Numbered from the stretch's first letter, positions 24,625-36,156 are shown. The stretch is 38,469 nt of DNA from Staphylococcus nepalensis (GCF_014635045.1 NZ_BMCF01000012.1:1-38469), one strand, 5' to 3'. The notes: a model not told the origin generated them from the letters alone. Program-made: numbers and translations.

Positions 24625-25449
24625 TTAAGTAAATTTAGTTAAACTGTTGCCTTTTTCCACTGTAAATTCCTGATTGTATTCATCTACATCAGATAATCTA
24701 ACCAAGGAAGTATAATCTTCAATTAGTCTTTGCTTAACTTCTTTTGATTCTACTAATACCGATACCCCTTTAACATGTGCTTTAAACTCATTCATTAAAT
24801 TCATCACGCCATTAATAGAACCACCAGCACGCATGAAATCGTCTACAACCAAAACATTTGAGTTTTCTGGTAAAGTGCGTTTAGATAATACCATCGTTTC
24901 TATCTTTCTAGTAGAACCTGAAACGTAATTAATGGAAACTGTAGAACCTTCTGTAACTTTATTATCTTTTCTTATAACGACTACTGGTAAATTCAAAACA
25001 TTTGCAACTGCATTAGCAAGCGAAATACCTTTCGTAGCAATTGTTACGACCGCATCCAAATCTTGGTCCATATATAACGTTGCAATTAGTTTTCCTACTT
25101 TATTCAGTAGTGTAGGATTCCCCATTAAATCAGATAAAAATAAATAACCTCCGGGTAATAATCTATCTTTTTCTTGAAGGAGTTCAATCACCTCTTCAAT
25201 CACTTCACTTGCTTCTGCTTCACTCATTTCTGGTTTATACGTTACACCACCGCTTGCTCCAGCCGTAGTAATCACTGTTCCAAGTTCTTCCTTTTGAAAT
25301 GTAGTTTTAATAATTTGTACGTCTTCACTAATGGATGATTTTGCTTGCTTAAACTTTTGTACAAAATACGTTAGCGGTATTAATTTATTGGGGTTATTCA
25401 TCAAGTATTGTGTCATGTAAACAATACGTTCACTTCTCTTATAGCGCAT
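24625..25449 (-). CDS. purR: Purine operon repressor PurR
   Basis: PurR represses purine synthesis genes; PRPP releases it from DNA. The 274-residue product has an N-terminal winged-helix domain (about residues 1-75, [29 protein letters not shown]) and a phosphoribosyltransferase-fold effector domain with the PRPP motif [18 protein letters not shown] (about 200-217). AAGGGATG precedes the ATG. It lies between ispE and ridA, the standard Bacillales order. S. aureus PurR also influences virulence genes; nothing in this sequence speaks to that. Confidence 0.97.
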   Translation of the reverse strand: MRYKRSERIVYMTQYLMNNPNKLIPLTYFVQKFKQAKSSISEDVQIIKTTFQKEELGTVITTAGASGGVTYKPEMSEAEASEVIEEVIELLQEKDRLLPGGYLFLSDLMGNPTLLNKVGKLIATLYMDQDLDAVVTIATKGISLANAVANVLNLPVVVIRKDNKVTEGSTVSINYVSGSTRKIETMVLSKRTLPENSNVLVVDDFMRAGGSINGVMNLMNEFKAHVKGVSVLVESKEVKQRLIEDYTSLVRLSDVDEYNQEFTVEKGNSLTKFT

Positions 25450-25467
25450 TTAATTCATCCCTTCTCA

Positions 25468-26316
25468 CTAGCCTAATAATCTTACAACATATACTTCATT
25501 GCAACAGCCATTGACTGCATTATAAACATGCTTTGCTTGGCGTTCTTTCTGGGTCAATCCGTAAACTGCTGGTCCGCTGCCACTCATCACAGCCCCATCC
25601 GCCCCATTTTTCAGCATATTTTCTTTTATTTTGTAAATCTCTGTATACATTTTTCCTGAGACAGGTTCCAATCGGTTCGAAAGACTGTTACATAATAATT
25701 CATAATCACCTGTGTCTAAAGCTGTTTCACAAGCTTTAGTATAAACCTCATGTGTTTGCGTTAAGTCTAATTTTCTAAAAATATCAGGAGAAGATATACC
25801 TAAATCAGGTTTAGCGACAACCGCCCAAGCGGAAGGTGGTCTGTTCATAAAACGAATCAGTTCGCCTTTCCCCTTGCAAAAAGCAGTTTTTCCATATATG
25901 CAAAAAGGGATATCGGTTCCTATTTGTATACCTAATTCACATAATTCTTCTAGTGGCCTGTTCAACTTATATAAACGGTTCATCCCTCTCATTGTCGCTG
26001 CAGCATCTGTCGAACCACCTGCAAGTCCAGCTGACACTGGTATATTTTTATCTATAGTAATTGTAACGCCTTGCTTTAAATTATAGTTTTTTTTCATTAA
26101 CTCTGCAGCTTTATAAGCTAAATTTTTACTATCGGAGGGAACATAACTTTGTTCTACGTCCACGACTATGTTTTGATCTTTACGTAATTCAAAAGATAGG
26201 CGATCATTGAGGTCAATTGTGGTCATAATCATTTCAACTTCATGAAAACCATCATCTCGTTTAAAGAGTGTATCCAACGTTAAATTTATTTTCGCTGGCG
26301 CAGTCTCATAAATCAT
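25468..26316 (-). CDS. ispE: 4-diphosphocytidyl-2-C-methyl-D-erythritol kinase-like protein (IspE)
   Basis: A 282-residue GHMP kinase with [20 protein letters not shown] and the phosphate loop [19 protein letters not shown] (about residues 90-108), plus a C-terminal [10 protein letters not shown]. IspE phosphorylates CDP-methylerythritol in the MEP isoprenoid route. Staphylococci make isoprenoids by the mevalonate route and lack the rest of the MEP pathway, so the true substrate of this orthologue is uncertain even though it is conserved. The ATG at 26316 is preferred over a GTG three codons earlier, which overlaps the ribosome-binding site. Confidence 0.93.
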   Translation of the reverse strand: MIYETAPAKINLTLDTLFKRDDGFHEVEMIMTTIDLNDRLSFELRKDQNIVVDVEQSYVPSDSKNLAYKAAELMKKNYNLKQGVTITIDKNIPVSAGLAGGSTDAAATMRGMNRLYKLNRPLEELCELGIQIGTDIPFCIYGKTAFCKGKGELIRFMNRPPSAWAVVAKPDLGISSPDIFRKLDLTQTHEVYTKACETALDTGDYELLCNSLSNRLEPVSGKMYTEIYKIKENMLKNGADGAVMSGSGPAVYGLTQKERQAKHVYNAVNGCCNEVYVVRLLG

Positions 26317-26546
26317 ATTCCCCACCCTCTTTCAATTCGATATGGTAATAAAATGATTTTAACATATTGTTATGCATGAGTTACTACTTTTTAAAAAAAG
26401 TTAAGTTTATACTTTAAATTATCTATGCATCTTTAACTATGTATTCCAATCCATATGGTATAAAAAAACCAGTTAACAATTTATTTTACAATATTATTTT
26501 ACTCATATAAAATCATATCTCTTTTATTAGGACAGGCACACATTAC

Positions 26547-26587
26547 AAAAAAAGGTATATTGGCGATTATTCACCAACATACCTTTT
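26547..26587 (-). terminator. veg terminator, distal
   Basis: AAGGTAT-TTGG pairs with CCAA-ATACCTT around a 10-nt loop and is followed on the minus strand by seven T residues. It lies about 80 bases past the veg stop, behind the proximal hairpin. Confidence 0.88.
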
Positions 26588-26617
26588 TCTAATCAATCTC
26601 ATATTAAAGTTTAAAAT

Positions 26618-26643
26618 AAAAAGTGTGGCTCCTAGAACCAAAC
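26618..26643 (-). terminator. veg terminator, proximal
   Basis: The minus strand GTTTGGTTC-TAG-GAGCCACAC forms a 9-position stem (one mismatch, one G-U) followed by TTTTTATTTT. It lies 24 bases past the veg stop and looks like the first of two tandem terminators. Confidence 0.65.
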
Positions 26644-26666
26644 TTCTCTTTTACATTACTTTTTAT

Positions 26667-26930
26667 TTAGTGTGCAATTGCTTCTTGATGGTTATCATCT
26701 TCAAAAGAAACTTGTACGTTTTCTGTTAAAACGTCAGTGTATGTATAAGATACACGCTCAAAATTATGAATATCTTGATCTAACTCAACAATAAAAACAG
26801 AAGGGTATGTTTCTTTTAAAACCCCGCTACGTTCAATCGTTTTTTTTCGTCCACCATTCGCTTTCAGTACAATACGATTTCCTAATTGACAATCAAGTGA
26901 ATTTTTGATGTCTCCAATAGATTTTGGCAT
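26667..26930 (-). CDS. veg: Veg protein
   Basis: An 87-residue protein of the Veg (DUF1021) family: [52 protein letters not shown]. It is a small beta-barrel protein resembling SH3/Sm-like RNA-interacting folds. In B. subtilis veg is highly expressed and promotes biofilm formation by acting against SinR; staphylococci have no sin system, so its job here is unknown. It stands between rsmA and ispE with its own tandem terminators. Upstream of its GAGGTGGAG ribosome-binding site lies only a short gap. Confidence 0.93.
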   Translation of the reverse strand: MPKSIGDIKNSLDCQLGNRIVLKANGGRKKTIERSGVLKETYPSVFIVELDQDIHNFERVSYTYTDVLTENVQVSFEDDNHQEAIAH

Positions 26931-27028
26931 ATTGCTCCACCTCGCTACACATTGTATAATAACACAATTAGCGTGATTTTGTCAAATAAACATCAATTTT
27001 AGCAAGGCGAGGCACAGTTGTCAATAAT

Positions 27029-27919
27029 TTAAAATTCCAATTCTGGGAAATTTTTCAATTCATTGTATAAATGTGCAAATTCTTTTATCGAAAGTGTTTC
27101 TCCGCGTCTTCTCGGATCTATGTTACTAGACTCCAACCAATCCAGTATGATTTGTTTATTTTCTTTACCATTTGTAAACAGGCTTTGATAATTATTATTA
27201 ATTGTTTTTCTTCTTTGTCCGAATGCAGCTTTTGACATTTTGAAAAATTTATCCTCATCTTCTACTTCGACAATGGGTTGATCGCGTTTCATCAATTTCA
27301 CAACAATTGAATCTACATTTGGAGGTGGTAAAAAAACCGTTTTAGGAACTGTTAATACCTTGCTCGTTTCCGTATAATACTGCGCGACTATAGATAAAGA
27401 TCCATAAGCTTTGGTTCCTACCTCAGCGTTTAATCTTTCTCCAACTTCTTTTTGCATCATTACGACATAACCATCAATAGGCAATTTCTGTTGCATCAAG
27501 TTTAATAAAATAGGCGTCGTTATATAATACGGTAAATTAGCAACAACTAAAATTTTCTCACAATCTGCGAGCGCTTCAGTCACATAATGTGCAATATCAG
27601 CTTTCAATATGTCCTCATTTACTATCGTAACGTTTTGGTATGGCGCCATAGTTTCATTTAATACTGGTATCAAGCGTTGATCAATTTCAAAAGCAATGAC
27701 TTTTTTTGCATTTTTTGCTAATTGTTCTGTCAATGAGCCCATGCCTGGCCCTACTTCGATAATACCAGTGTTTTCATCTATATCACTTGCATCCAAGATA
27801 TTATGAATGATATTTACATCGATTAAAAAGTTTTGACCTAAGCTTTTCTTAAAACTAAAACCATAATGATTCAATAAAGCTTTTGTTCGTGATGGTGTAG
27901 CGATATCCTTATTATCCAC
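27029..27919 (-). CDS. rsmA: 16S rRNA dimethyladenosine transferase RsmA (KsgA)
   Basis: RsmA dimethylates two adjacent adenines in helix 45 of 16S rRNA late in 30S assembly; loss gives kasugamycin resistance. The 296-residue product has [10 protein letters not shown], the SAM motif [15 protein letters not shown] (about residues 49-63), the adenine-binding motif [10 protein letters not shown] (about 129-138) and the C-terminal [14 protein letters not shown]. The start codon is GTG, immediately after the rnmV stop (TAAGTG), so the two are translationally coupled. The rnmV-rsmA-veg-ispE-purR order is the same as in B. subtilis. Confidence 0.97.
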   Translation of the reverse strand: MDNKDIATPSRTKALLNHYGFSFKKSLGQNFLIDVNIIHNILDASDIDENTGIIEVGPGMGSLTEQLAKNAKKVIAFEIDQRLIPVLNETMAPYQNVTIVNEDILKADIAHYVTEALADCEKILVVANLPYYITTPILLNLMQQKLPIDGYVVMMQKEVGERLNAEVGTKAYGSLSIVAQYYTETSKVLTVPKTVFLPPPNVDSIVVKLMKRDQPIVEVEDEDKFFKMSKAAFGQRRKTINNNYQSLFTNGKENKQIILDWLESSNIDPRRRGETLSIKEFAHLYNELKNFPELEF

Positions 27920-28471
27920 TTATAATTCACTTCCTTTATGATCATTTAATGCATTCCTAACATCTTCTTCAGTGTAACCAAATGCGTTTAACTTGTTGAG
28001 CAATTGTTTACCATTAGAATGGCCTATATGAAGTTTGCTACCTAACACTTCTCGTTTTCTACGTGCATCTTTACCTATAATTAGGCCAAGATCAATCAGA
28101 ACATCTTTACTTATACTTTCATGGCCTTCTTCAAAAGGCGTGCTCACATGCATCAATGCTTTTTGTATATCTTCAATTCGTGCGTGTTCAACACCAATTT
28201 TACCGCGTTTACTTTTTGCTTTTTCTCGATCAATATAGGCATGTTTAACAGTTGGAATATATTTTTGAATTGTGTTTCGAATTTTATCACCTGGGAAATC
28301 AGGATCAGTTAAAACAATCACACCTCGCGTTTCAAATGCTTGTGCAATCACATTTAAAGTATCCTCATTAATTGCGCTACCATTCGTTTCAATCGTATCG
28401 CATTCGACAGCTCTTTTTACCCGTTCAGTATCGTCTCTACCTTCTACTACAATAAATTCATTAATTTTCAC
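27920..28471 (-). CDS. rnmV: Ribonuclease M5
   Basis: RNase M5 performs the final maturation cuts on 5S rRNA precursors, using L18 as a cofactor; substrates include the 5S gene at the left end of this window. The 183-residue product has the Toprim domain in its N-terminal half (FIVVEGRDDTERVKRA and VIVLTDPDFPGDKIRN, carrying the acidic catalytic residues) and the C-terminal domain with SNGKQLLNKLNAFGYTEEDVRNAL. The start codon is GTG, 9 bases after AAAGGTG. It abuts rsmA. Confidence 0.96.
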   Translation of the reverse strand: MKINEFIVVEGRDDTERVKRAVECDTIETNGSAINEDTLNVIAQAFETRGVIVLTDPDFPGDKIRNTIQKYIPTVKHAYIDREKAKSKRGKIGVEHARIEDIQKALMHVSTPFEEGHESISKDVLIDLGLIIGKDARRKREVLGSKLHIGHSNGKQLLNKLNAFGYTEEDVRNALNDHKGSEL

Positions 28472-28510
28472 TCATTGTGACACCTTTCGTTTAATTACTT
28501 CAAATTCAAA

Positions 28511-28591
28511 AAATAAAAAAGATACCGGCTCAAATTATGGTTACTACTTAGTATTTGATATACCAACTAAGCCATATTTCAGACCGATATC
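28511..28591 (-). terminator. Long-hairpin terminator between tatD and rnmV
   Basis: The minus strand has a roughly 70-nt imperfect hairpin: outer GATATCGGTCTGAAAT.TGG against CCA.AATTTGAGCCGGTATC, inner CTTAGT/ACTAAG, followed by TTTTTTATTTTTT. It starts 16 bases after the tatD stop and ends about 40 bases before the rnmV start. Confidence 0.8.
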
Positions 28592-28606
28592 TTTATCATA
28601 ATATCT

Positions 28607-29380
28607 TTATGCTTTTAATTTAAATAATCGCTCTGCATTTTCAGAAGTTTGACGACAAACTTCTTCATAACTAACATCGCGTAGCTCAGCAATTTGTTCA
28701 GCCACTAAAGTGACACGTGCTGGTTCATTTCGTTTTCCTCTATAAGGATGTGGTGATAAGAATGGCGCGTCTGTTTCAACTAATAATCTATCAAATGGTA
28801 CATGTTTAGCAACTTCCTTAGGTTGTTTGGCATTTTTAAAAGTAACTGGACCACCTAAAGAAACATAGAAGTTCAGTTTATTGATAACATCATCTGCAAT
28901 TTCAGGTGAAGCGCTAAAGCTATGCATAATACCACCAATTTCTTCGGCGTGTTCTTCTTTTAAAATATCCACACAATCTTGTGTTGCTTCTCTATTATGA
29001 ATAATAATCGGCAGATTAACGCGTTTAGCAAGTGCAATTTGTTTTCTAAACAAAGCCTGTTGAACATCTTTAGGTGATTTATCCCAATGATAATCTAATC
29101 CTGTTTCACCAATGCCAATCACTTTAGGATGCGCTGCTAATTTTTCTATCCATTCTAATCTTTCTTCTGTGCAATCAATCGCATCTACAGGGTGCCATCC
29201 AATAATACCGTAAATAAAGTCATACGCATCTATAAGTTCCATAGTACGTTCAATTGTTGGTGTATCAAAACCTACTACAAACATGCGATCCACGCCATTA
29301 TCTCTTGCACGCTCAATTACCGCTTCTAAATCTTCGTCATATTGTTCTGCATTTAAATGAACATGTGTGTCAATTAGCAT
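28607..29380 (-). CDS. tatD: TatD family metal-dependent deoxyribonuclease
   Basis: A 257-residue TIM-barrel hydrolase of the TatD family (YabD), cytoplasmic, with 3'-5' DNA exonuclease or RNA-processing activity in relatives. All metal ligands are visible: LIDTHVHLN (HxH, residues 6 and 8), GIGETGLDYHWD, IIHNREATQD, MHSFSAS and LLVETDAPFLSPHPYRGKRN. It follows metG by 25 bases and is probably co-transcribed with it. AAGGGAG precedes the ATG. Confidence 0.95.
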   Translation of the reverse strand: MLIDTHVHLNAEQYDEDLEAVIERARDNGVDRMFVVGFDTPTIERTMELIDAYDFIYGIIGWHPVDAIDCTEERLEWIEKLAAHPKVIGIGETGLDYHWDKSPKDVQQALFRKQIALAKRVNLPIIIHNREATQDCVDILKEEHAEEIGGIMHSFSASPEIADDVINKLNFYVSLGGPVTFKNAKQPKEVAKHVPFDRLLVETDAPFLSPHPYRGKRNEPARVTLVAEQIAELRDVSYEEVCRQTSENAERLFKLKA

Positions 29381-29405
29381 TTTAAATCGCTCCCTTAATC
29401 TAGAA

Positions 29406-31677
<2,272 letters not shown>

Positions 31678-32511
31678 TTATACATTATGATATATATCAT
31701 ATACTTCACTTGTTTTCATACGCCTTTCTTCAGCAACTTGTTTAATCGCAGCTTTGGGTTTCATATTTTGATTTACGTAATATTCTACATGTTCATTTAT
31801 CGACATATCTTCAAACCAAGAAGTATCTTCGTCTGCTACAGCTCCCTCAATAACAATGACAAACTCGCCTTTAGTAGGTATCTCTTCTTTATCTAATTTC
31901 AATAATAATGTATCTACGTCCTCTGTAACGATTTGCTCGAATTTTTTTGTTAATTCTCTGCCAAGTGACACATATCTTTGAGCGTCAATTTTTTGAACTG
32001 TTTTTAACGTATCTTTCACACGATGTGGAGATTCATAAATAATCAAAGTGCTGTCTTCAAACATTCGCTGTTCAAGCAGAGTATATTTGGCCTTTTCTTT
32101 TCTTGGTAGAAACCCTAAAAAAGTATATGTAAACGAAGGTAACCCGCTCGCCATTAGTGCAGTCAATCCAGCATTTGGTCCCGGCACAGTTTCCACTCTA
32201 ATACCCTTTGCTCTAGCAGCGACAACAAGCTCGTGTCCTGGATCACTTATCAAAGGAAGGCCAGCGTCAGAAACTAGTGCAATATTAACGTCCTCATTTA
32301 ATTGTTGAATAAGATACTCTGTCTGCTGTTCTTTATTATGGTCATGGTATGACTTCAAAGGCGCATGTATTTCGTAATGTGTGCACAGCTTTTTTGTCAC
32401 ACGTGTATCTTCGCATGCGATCATATCAACTGAACGCAAAATATTAACCGCTCTATATGTAATATCAGCTAAATTGCCAATTGGCGTGCCTACTAAATAT
32501 AAAATTCCCAT
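31678..32511 (-). CDS. rsmI: 16S rRNA 2'-O-ribose C1402 methyltransferase
   Basis: RsmI methylates the ribose of C1402 in the 30S decoding centre. The 277-residue product has the tetrapyrrole-methylase fold: ILYLVGTPIGNLADITYRAVNIL (residues 3-25), ACEDTRVTKKLC, ALVSDAGLPLISDPGHELV, VPGPNAGLTALMASGLP, and the C-terminal KAAIKQVAEERRMKTSEVYDIY. It starts three bases after the stop of the GIY-YIG gene. GAGG precedes the ATG. Confidence 0.96.
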   Translation of the reverse strand: MGILYLVGTPIGNLADITYRAVNILRSVDMIACEDTRVTKKLCTHYEIHAPLKSYHDHNKEQQTEYLIQQLNEDVNIALVSDAGLPLISDPGHELVVAARAKGIRVETVPGPNAGLTALMASGLPSFTYTFLGFLPRKEKAKYTLLEQRMFEDSTLIIYESPHRVKDTLKTVQKIDAQRYVSLGRELTKKFEQIVTEDVDTLLLKLDKEEIPTKGEFVIVIEGAVADEDTSWFEDMSINEHVEYYVNQNMKPKAAIKQVAEERRMKTSEVYDIYHNV

Positions 32512-32514
32512 ATC

Positions 32515-32763
32515 TTATTCCTCACTTATCAATTGTAATTTTTCCTGTCTAGAAAATGTTTTGATTTCATGTTCTCTTTTTAATGCTTCTGATTTGGTAT
32601 CATACACTTCTTGATAAACTAACTCTACCGGACGTCTTATTTTAGTATATTTGGCACCTTGCCCACTATTATGCTTTGCAACGCGTTTTGTGATATCTTT
32701 TGCATAACCCGTATATAAACTACCATCTTTACATTTAACGATATAAATAAAATGCTTATCCAT
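32515..32763 (-). CDS. GIY-YIG domain protein (YazA/UPF0213)
   Basis: An 82-residue protein formed by a single GIY-YIG nuclease-type domain: FIYIVKCKDGSLYTGYAKDITKRVAKHNSGQGAKYTKIRRPVELVY. The YIV...YTG pair, conserved Arg and C-terminal Glu of the fold are present, so nuclease activity is possible, but no substrate is established for this family (B. subtilis YazA). It overlaps the upstream methyltransferase gene by eight bases and precedes rsmI by three. Confidence 0.93.
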   Translation of the reverse strand: MDKHFIYIVKCKDGSLYTGYAKDITKRVAKHNSGQGAKYTKIRRPVELVYQEVYDTKSEALKREHEIKTFSRQEKLQLISEE

Positions 32764-33481
32764 AATAGATTTCTCTCATTTCCTCAGTATATGCGCCATC
32801 TTCATGATAAATATAAAAAGGTTGCTGTATATCCAACCCTTGATTACCACCTTTTCTGCCTTCAACAACAATTGTTTGCGCTACCTTCCCTGGTTTACTG
32901 TAAATAAAATATAACTTTTTAGGTTCAATTTGATATTGTCTCATGCTGCTTAAGACGTCCATAAGACGTTCTGCACGGTGTACCATTAAGAACCGTCCAC
33001 CCTCTTTTAATAAGTGCCTGGCTTCAAAGCAACAATCATCTAGCGTACACATTATCTCATGTCTTGCTATCTTATGGGCATTCTTTCGATGTTGAAATTG
33101 CTGATTCACTTTAAAATAAGGCGGATTACAAGTTACGAGACTATATTGAGATGGCTTAAAAGATTGATGCGCTTGTTTTAAATCCATATGATGCATGTGA
33201 ATTCTATTTTCCAATTGATTATGAGCAATGCTTCTTTCAGCCATATCAATTAATTGTTGTTGTATTTCGATGCCTTCAATAAATTGATTGCTTTTATATG
33301 ACAGTAGCAAAGGAATGATCCCGTTACCAGAGCATAAATCCATAATCATATCCTTTTTCTTAACTTTAGTAAAATGCGCTAGTAATAAAGCATCCGTTGA
33401 AAAAGAAAACACCTCATCATTTTGTATAATTTTTAACTTTTCTTTTAATAAAAAATCGAACCTTTCATTTTCCATTAACAT
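32756..33481 (-). CDS. tRNA1(Val) (adenine-N6)-type methyltransferase YabB
   Basis: A 241-residue class I SAM methyltransferase: SFSTDALLLAHFTK, the SAM motif MIMDLCSGNGIIPLLLS, and the adenine-N6 signature VTCNPPYF. The family includes E. coli TrmN6 (YfiC), which modifies A37 of tRNA-Val; the substrate here is inferred. I start at the ATG at 33481, nine bases after GGAGG; the TTG three codons upstream touches that site, and an ATG at 33475 is also possible. A terminator-like hairpin ends directly in front of this ribosome-binding site (TTTTTTGGAGG). Confidence 0.92.
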   Translation of the reverse strand: MLMENERFDFLLKEKLKIIQNDEVFSFSTDALLLAHFTKVKKKDMIMDLCSGNGIIPLLLSYKSNQFIEGIEIQQQLIDMAERSIAHNQLENRIHMHHMDLKQAHQSFKPSQYSLVTCNPPYFKVNQQFQHRKNAHKIARHEIMCTLDDCCFEARHLLKEGGRFLMVHRAERLMDVLSSMRQYQIEPKKLYFIYSKPGKVAQTIVVEGRKGGNQGLDIQQPFYIYHEDGAYTEEMREIYYG

Positions 33482-33495
33482 TTTCTGCAACCTCC

Positions 33496-33553
33496 AAAAA
33501 AGAGGATGAGCATACGATGCTCATTAACTAAGCCTATCGTTTCTCTCATCCTC
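33496..33553 (-). terminator. yabA-yabB terminator with alternative hairpin
   Basis: On the minus strand GAGGATGAG (33545-33553) pairs with CTCATCCTC (33502-33510), followed by six T residues. An inner hairpin ATGAGCAT/ATGCTCAT (33506-33524) uses five of the same bases, so the two folds exclude each other. The T-run abuts the yabB ribosome-binding site. Confidence 0.8.
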
Positions 33554-33591
33554 AATTTCATTTCTCTATCGTTTTATAAGCTATATTTTAA

Positions 33592-33933
33592 CTATTCGCT
33601 TAATACTTCTAAACAGAATAAACAGTCGTCACCTTTTCTATGCTTGCCGAACAACTCTCCATTACATATATGAAATCCTTCTTTGTAAAGCATTGCCAAG
33701 TTATCTTTACTGCGCAATGGGCGCTTAGGTTGATTCTTTTTATCAGTTTCAATTTTTTTAGTTTTTTCTTCTTTATCTATTAAAGTTTTTAAATTCTCAT
33801 TTTCTATTTGTAAGGCGACATTTTCTTCAATTAATTCTACTGTAAGATTTTTCAAATTAACCATGTCATGATTAATCTGATTAATGTTTTCCTCCAAATG
33901 AGCTAGTTTTTCAAATATGTCGCTTCGATTCAA
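33592..33933 (-). CDS. yabA: Replication initiation control protein YabA
   Basis: YabA binds DnaA and the DnaN clamp and limits re-initiation. The 113-residue product has an N-terminal leucine-rich coiled coil (about residues 5-60) that forms the tetramer, a basic linker ([19 protein letters not shown]), and a C-terminal zinc domain with HICNGELFG and DDCLFC supplying the ligands. The start is a TTG, about ten bases after AGGAGGCC; no ATG is suitably placed. It follows ricT by 15 bases. Confidence 0.95.
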   Translation of the reverse strand: MNRSDIFEKLAHLEENINQINHDMVNLKNLTVELIEENVALQIENENLKTLIDKEEKTKKIETDKKNQPKRPLRSKDNLAMLYKEGFHICNGELFGKHRKGDDCLFCLEVLSE

Positions 33934-33948
33934 TGTTGTAACGGCCTC

Positions 33949-34752
33949 CTAATTTAATGTTTCTAATTCTTCCATTTTATATTCTAATGGTTGCTCAAGA
34001 CCTTCTATCTTAACTTGCATAGATATATCTAAAATATTTAGACCTACGACTCTGCCATTACCTTCTGGTGTTTTAATTTCATCACCAACATCTGGTAATT
34101 GCGCACGTGCTTCCTCATAATAATCGTTTTCATATTTCAAACAACACATCAAACGACCACATGCCCCCGATATTTTTGAAGGATTTAAAGATAAGTTTTG
34201 GTCTTTAGCCATTTTTATTGAAACTGGCTCAAAATCGCCTAGAAAAGTTGAACAACATAAAGAACGACCACACGGGCCGATGCCACCTAATAATTTCGCT
34301 TCGTCTCTGACACCAATTTGTCTTAACTCAATTCTTGTTTTCAATCTTTGTGCGAGTACTTTTACTAGTTTTCTAAAATCTACACGTTCGTCTGAAGTAA
34401 AGTTAAAAATAACTTTTGATTTATCCAAAGTAAATTCACAATTGACTAAACGCATCTCTAAGTTTTGTTGTTGAATCGTTTCTTTACAAAGGTTGAAAGC
34501 TTGCTTTGCATCATACGTATTTTGTTCATATTGTATCATATCTTCATCCGTAGCAATGCGCACAATCTGCTTTAATGGCAATGCTACGTCTTCATCCGCT
34601 ACGTTTAATGGCTCATATTTAACGTAGCCCATTTCCAATCCTCTTTTTGATTCAACTACGACCCAATCTCCCACACTCAAGTTGAAATTTTTTGGAGCAT
34701 AGTACTCCATTTTACCTGAATTCTGAAAATGTACGCCTACAACGTTTTTCAT
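33949..34752 (-). CDS. ricT: RicT (YaaT), PSP1-domain protein
   Basis: A 267-residue PSP1-domain protein. In B. subtilis RicT (YaaT) acts with RicA and RicF as a complex carrying Fe-S clusters that steers RNase Y. The Cys pattern is present: GGIGPCGRSLCCSTF and SGACGRLMCCLKYE (about residues 163-215). The N-terminal part holds VGVHFQNSGKMEYYAPKNFNLSVGDWVVVE. It lies two bases after holB and before yabA, the standard order. RicA and RicF are encoded elsewhere. Confidence 0.95.
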   Translation of the reverse strand: MKNVVGVHFQNSGKMEYYAPKNFNLSVGDWVVVESKRGLEMGYVKYEPLNVADEDVALPLKQIVRIATDEDMIQYEQNTYDAKQAFNLCKETIQQQNLEMRLVNCEFTLDKSKVIFNFTSDERVDFRKLVKVLAQRLKTRIELRQIGVRDEAKLLGGIGPCGRSLCCSTFLGDFEPVSIKMAKDQNLSLNPSKISGACGRLMCCLKYENDYYEEARAQLPDVGDEIKTPEGNGRVVGLNILDISMQVKIEGLEQPLEYKMEELETLN

Positions 34753-34754
34753 AA

Positions 34755-35681
34755 TTATTTCACCCCTTTTATTACAATTTGTTCAAATACTAATGTCGGA
34801 TTTACATTTTGATGTAATTTTTTATGTGCTTCAGTTATTTGGTCAAACATCAAAATTATCTGATTATATGTTAAGTTTTGTGAATATTGTTTAATTTCTC
34901 CCTGCAAATCTTGAAATATCATTTCATCTTCAATTCCTACTTTAGCATGCATAATATCTTCAAAGAAACTATTAACCGCAGCTAATGATAATAATTGTAA
35001 TCGCTTATTTTTGGCATGTTTTAATAAATCAATGATAGCTATTAATGCCATAGAACGATTTTTCAACAATAGCTGACACCATTTTATAATGCTTTTTCGT
35101 AATGCCATTAAATCTGTTTCATCATTTAACGCAACTGCAGTCTCTATTTGCGTTGTGTATGTACTTAACAATTCTGCAACAGGACGTGTGATATCAAGCT
35201 CCACTAACCGGTCAATAAAATTCAATTTATTAATCGGCTTAAAATAAACGTGCTGGCATCTTGAGTGAATAGTATCCAAAATTTGCTCTGGTTTCGTAGT
35301 TAATAAAATGGCAACCGTATTATCTGGAGGTTCTTCTAAAAATTTTAATATACTATTCTCACCTTGAATAGTTAACTTTTCAAAAGACTCGATAATGTAT
35401 ACTTTGTAATCCCCTTCAATAGGCAGTTGATTCATATGATGTACTAATTGCTCTATTTGGTCTTTTTTAATTGTTGTTTCTTCAGAAGATACATACATAA
35501 AATCTGGATGGTTAAATGTTTCTACTTTCAACTGACATTGATCTTCTTGATTACATAAAATCAATTTAGAAAAATCAATAGCGACTTGTTGCATTGCCTG
35601 TCCATCGTCGCCCTCAAATAAATATGCATGCGATAGTTTGTTCGATTGATATGCTCTTGTCAGCCTTTCTTGTTCATCCAT
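34755..35681 (-). CDS. holB: DNA polymerase III delta-prime subunit
   Basis: Delta-prime is part of the clamp loader. The 308-residue product shows LSHAYLFEGDDGQAMQQVAIDF, in which the P-loop is degenerate as expected for delta-prime, then a reduced zinc region (LCNQEDQC, only two Cys), YIIESFEKLTIQGENSILKFLEEPPDNTVAILLTT, and the SRC motif HSRCQHVYFKPI (about residues 153-164) that acts as arginine finger. It matches S. aureus HolB in length. It has AAAGGAG before the ATG and sits after a long-hairpin terminator behind darA. Confidence 0.96.
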   Translation of the reverse strand: MDEQERLTRAYQSNKLSHAYLFEGDDGQAMQQVAIDFSKLILCNQEDQCQLKVETFNHPDFMYVSSEETTIKKDQIEQLVHHMNQLPIEGDYKVYIIESFEKLTIQGENSILKFLEEPPDNTVAILLTTKPEQILDTIHSRCQHVYFKPINKLNFIDRLVELDITRPVAELLSTYTTQIETAVALNDETDLMALRKSIIKWCQLLLKNRSMALIAIIDLLKHAKNKRLQLLSLAAVNSFFEDIMHAKVGIEDEMIFQDLQGEIKQYSQNLTYNQIILMFDQITEAHKKLHQNVNPTLVFEQIVIKGVK

Positions 35682-35701
35682 TATAATGTTACTCCTTTAT
35701 A

Positions 35702-35800
35702 TAAAAAGGCTGCTTATACATAGTGACCTTACAAATTACATTTAGGAGGTACTAACCAATTAGTACAATGTAATTCAGAAAGTTACCATATATAGCAACC
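35702..35800 (-). terminator. Long-hairpin terminator between darA and holB
   Basis: The minus strand folds into a roughly 90-nt imperfect hairpin: outer GGTTGCTATA.AT against TATAAGCAGCC, middle AATTACATT/AATGTAATT, inner GTACTAATTGGTTAGTAC, followed by TTTTTATA. It begins six bases after the darA stop and ends about 20 bases before the holB start. Confidence 0.75.
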
Positions 35801-35805
35801 ATGTT

Positions 35806-36156
<351 letters not shown>

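Larger units (their letters stand above)
26326..26666 (-). promoter_or_regulatory. veg-ispE gap
   Basis: About 340 bases without a gene: two terminators after veg, then AT-rich DNA leading to ispE. Candidate promoters for ispE on the minus strand are weak (a TAAAAT near 26360 with GTAACT about 17 bases upstream). I see no PurR-type box and no riboswitch. Confidence 0.35.

Noticed and set aside
24608..24660. Possible SigB promoter before ridA-spoVG (a GTTTAA near the purR end)
   Set aside because: GTTTAA is present, but at the expected distance the sequence is AGGAGC, not a GGGTAT-like -10; it is instead the ridA ribosome-binding site.
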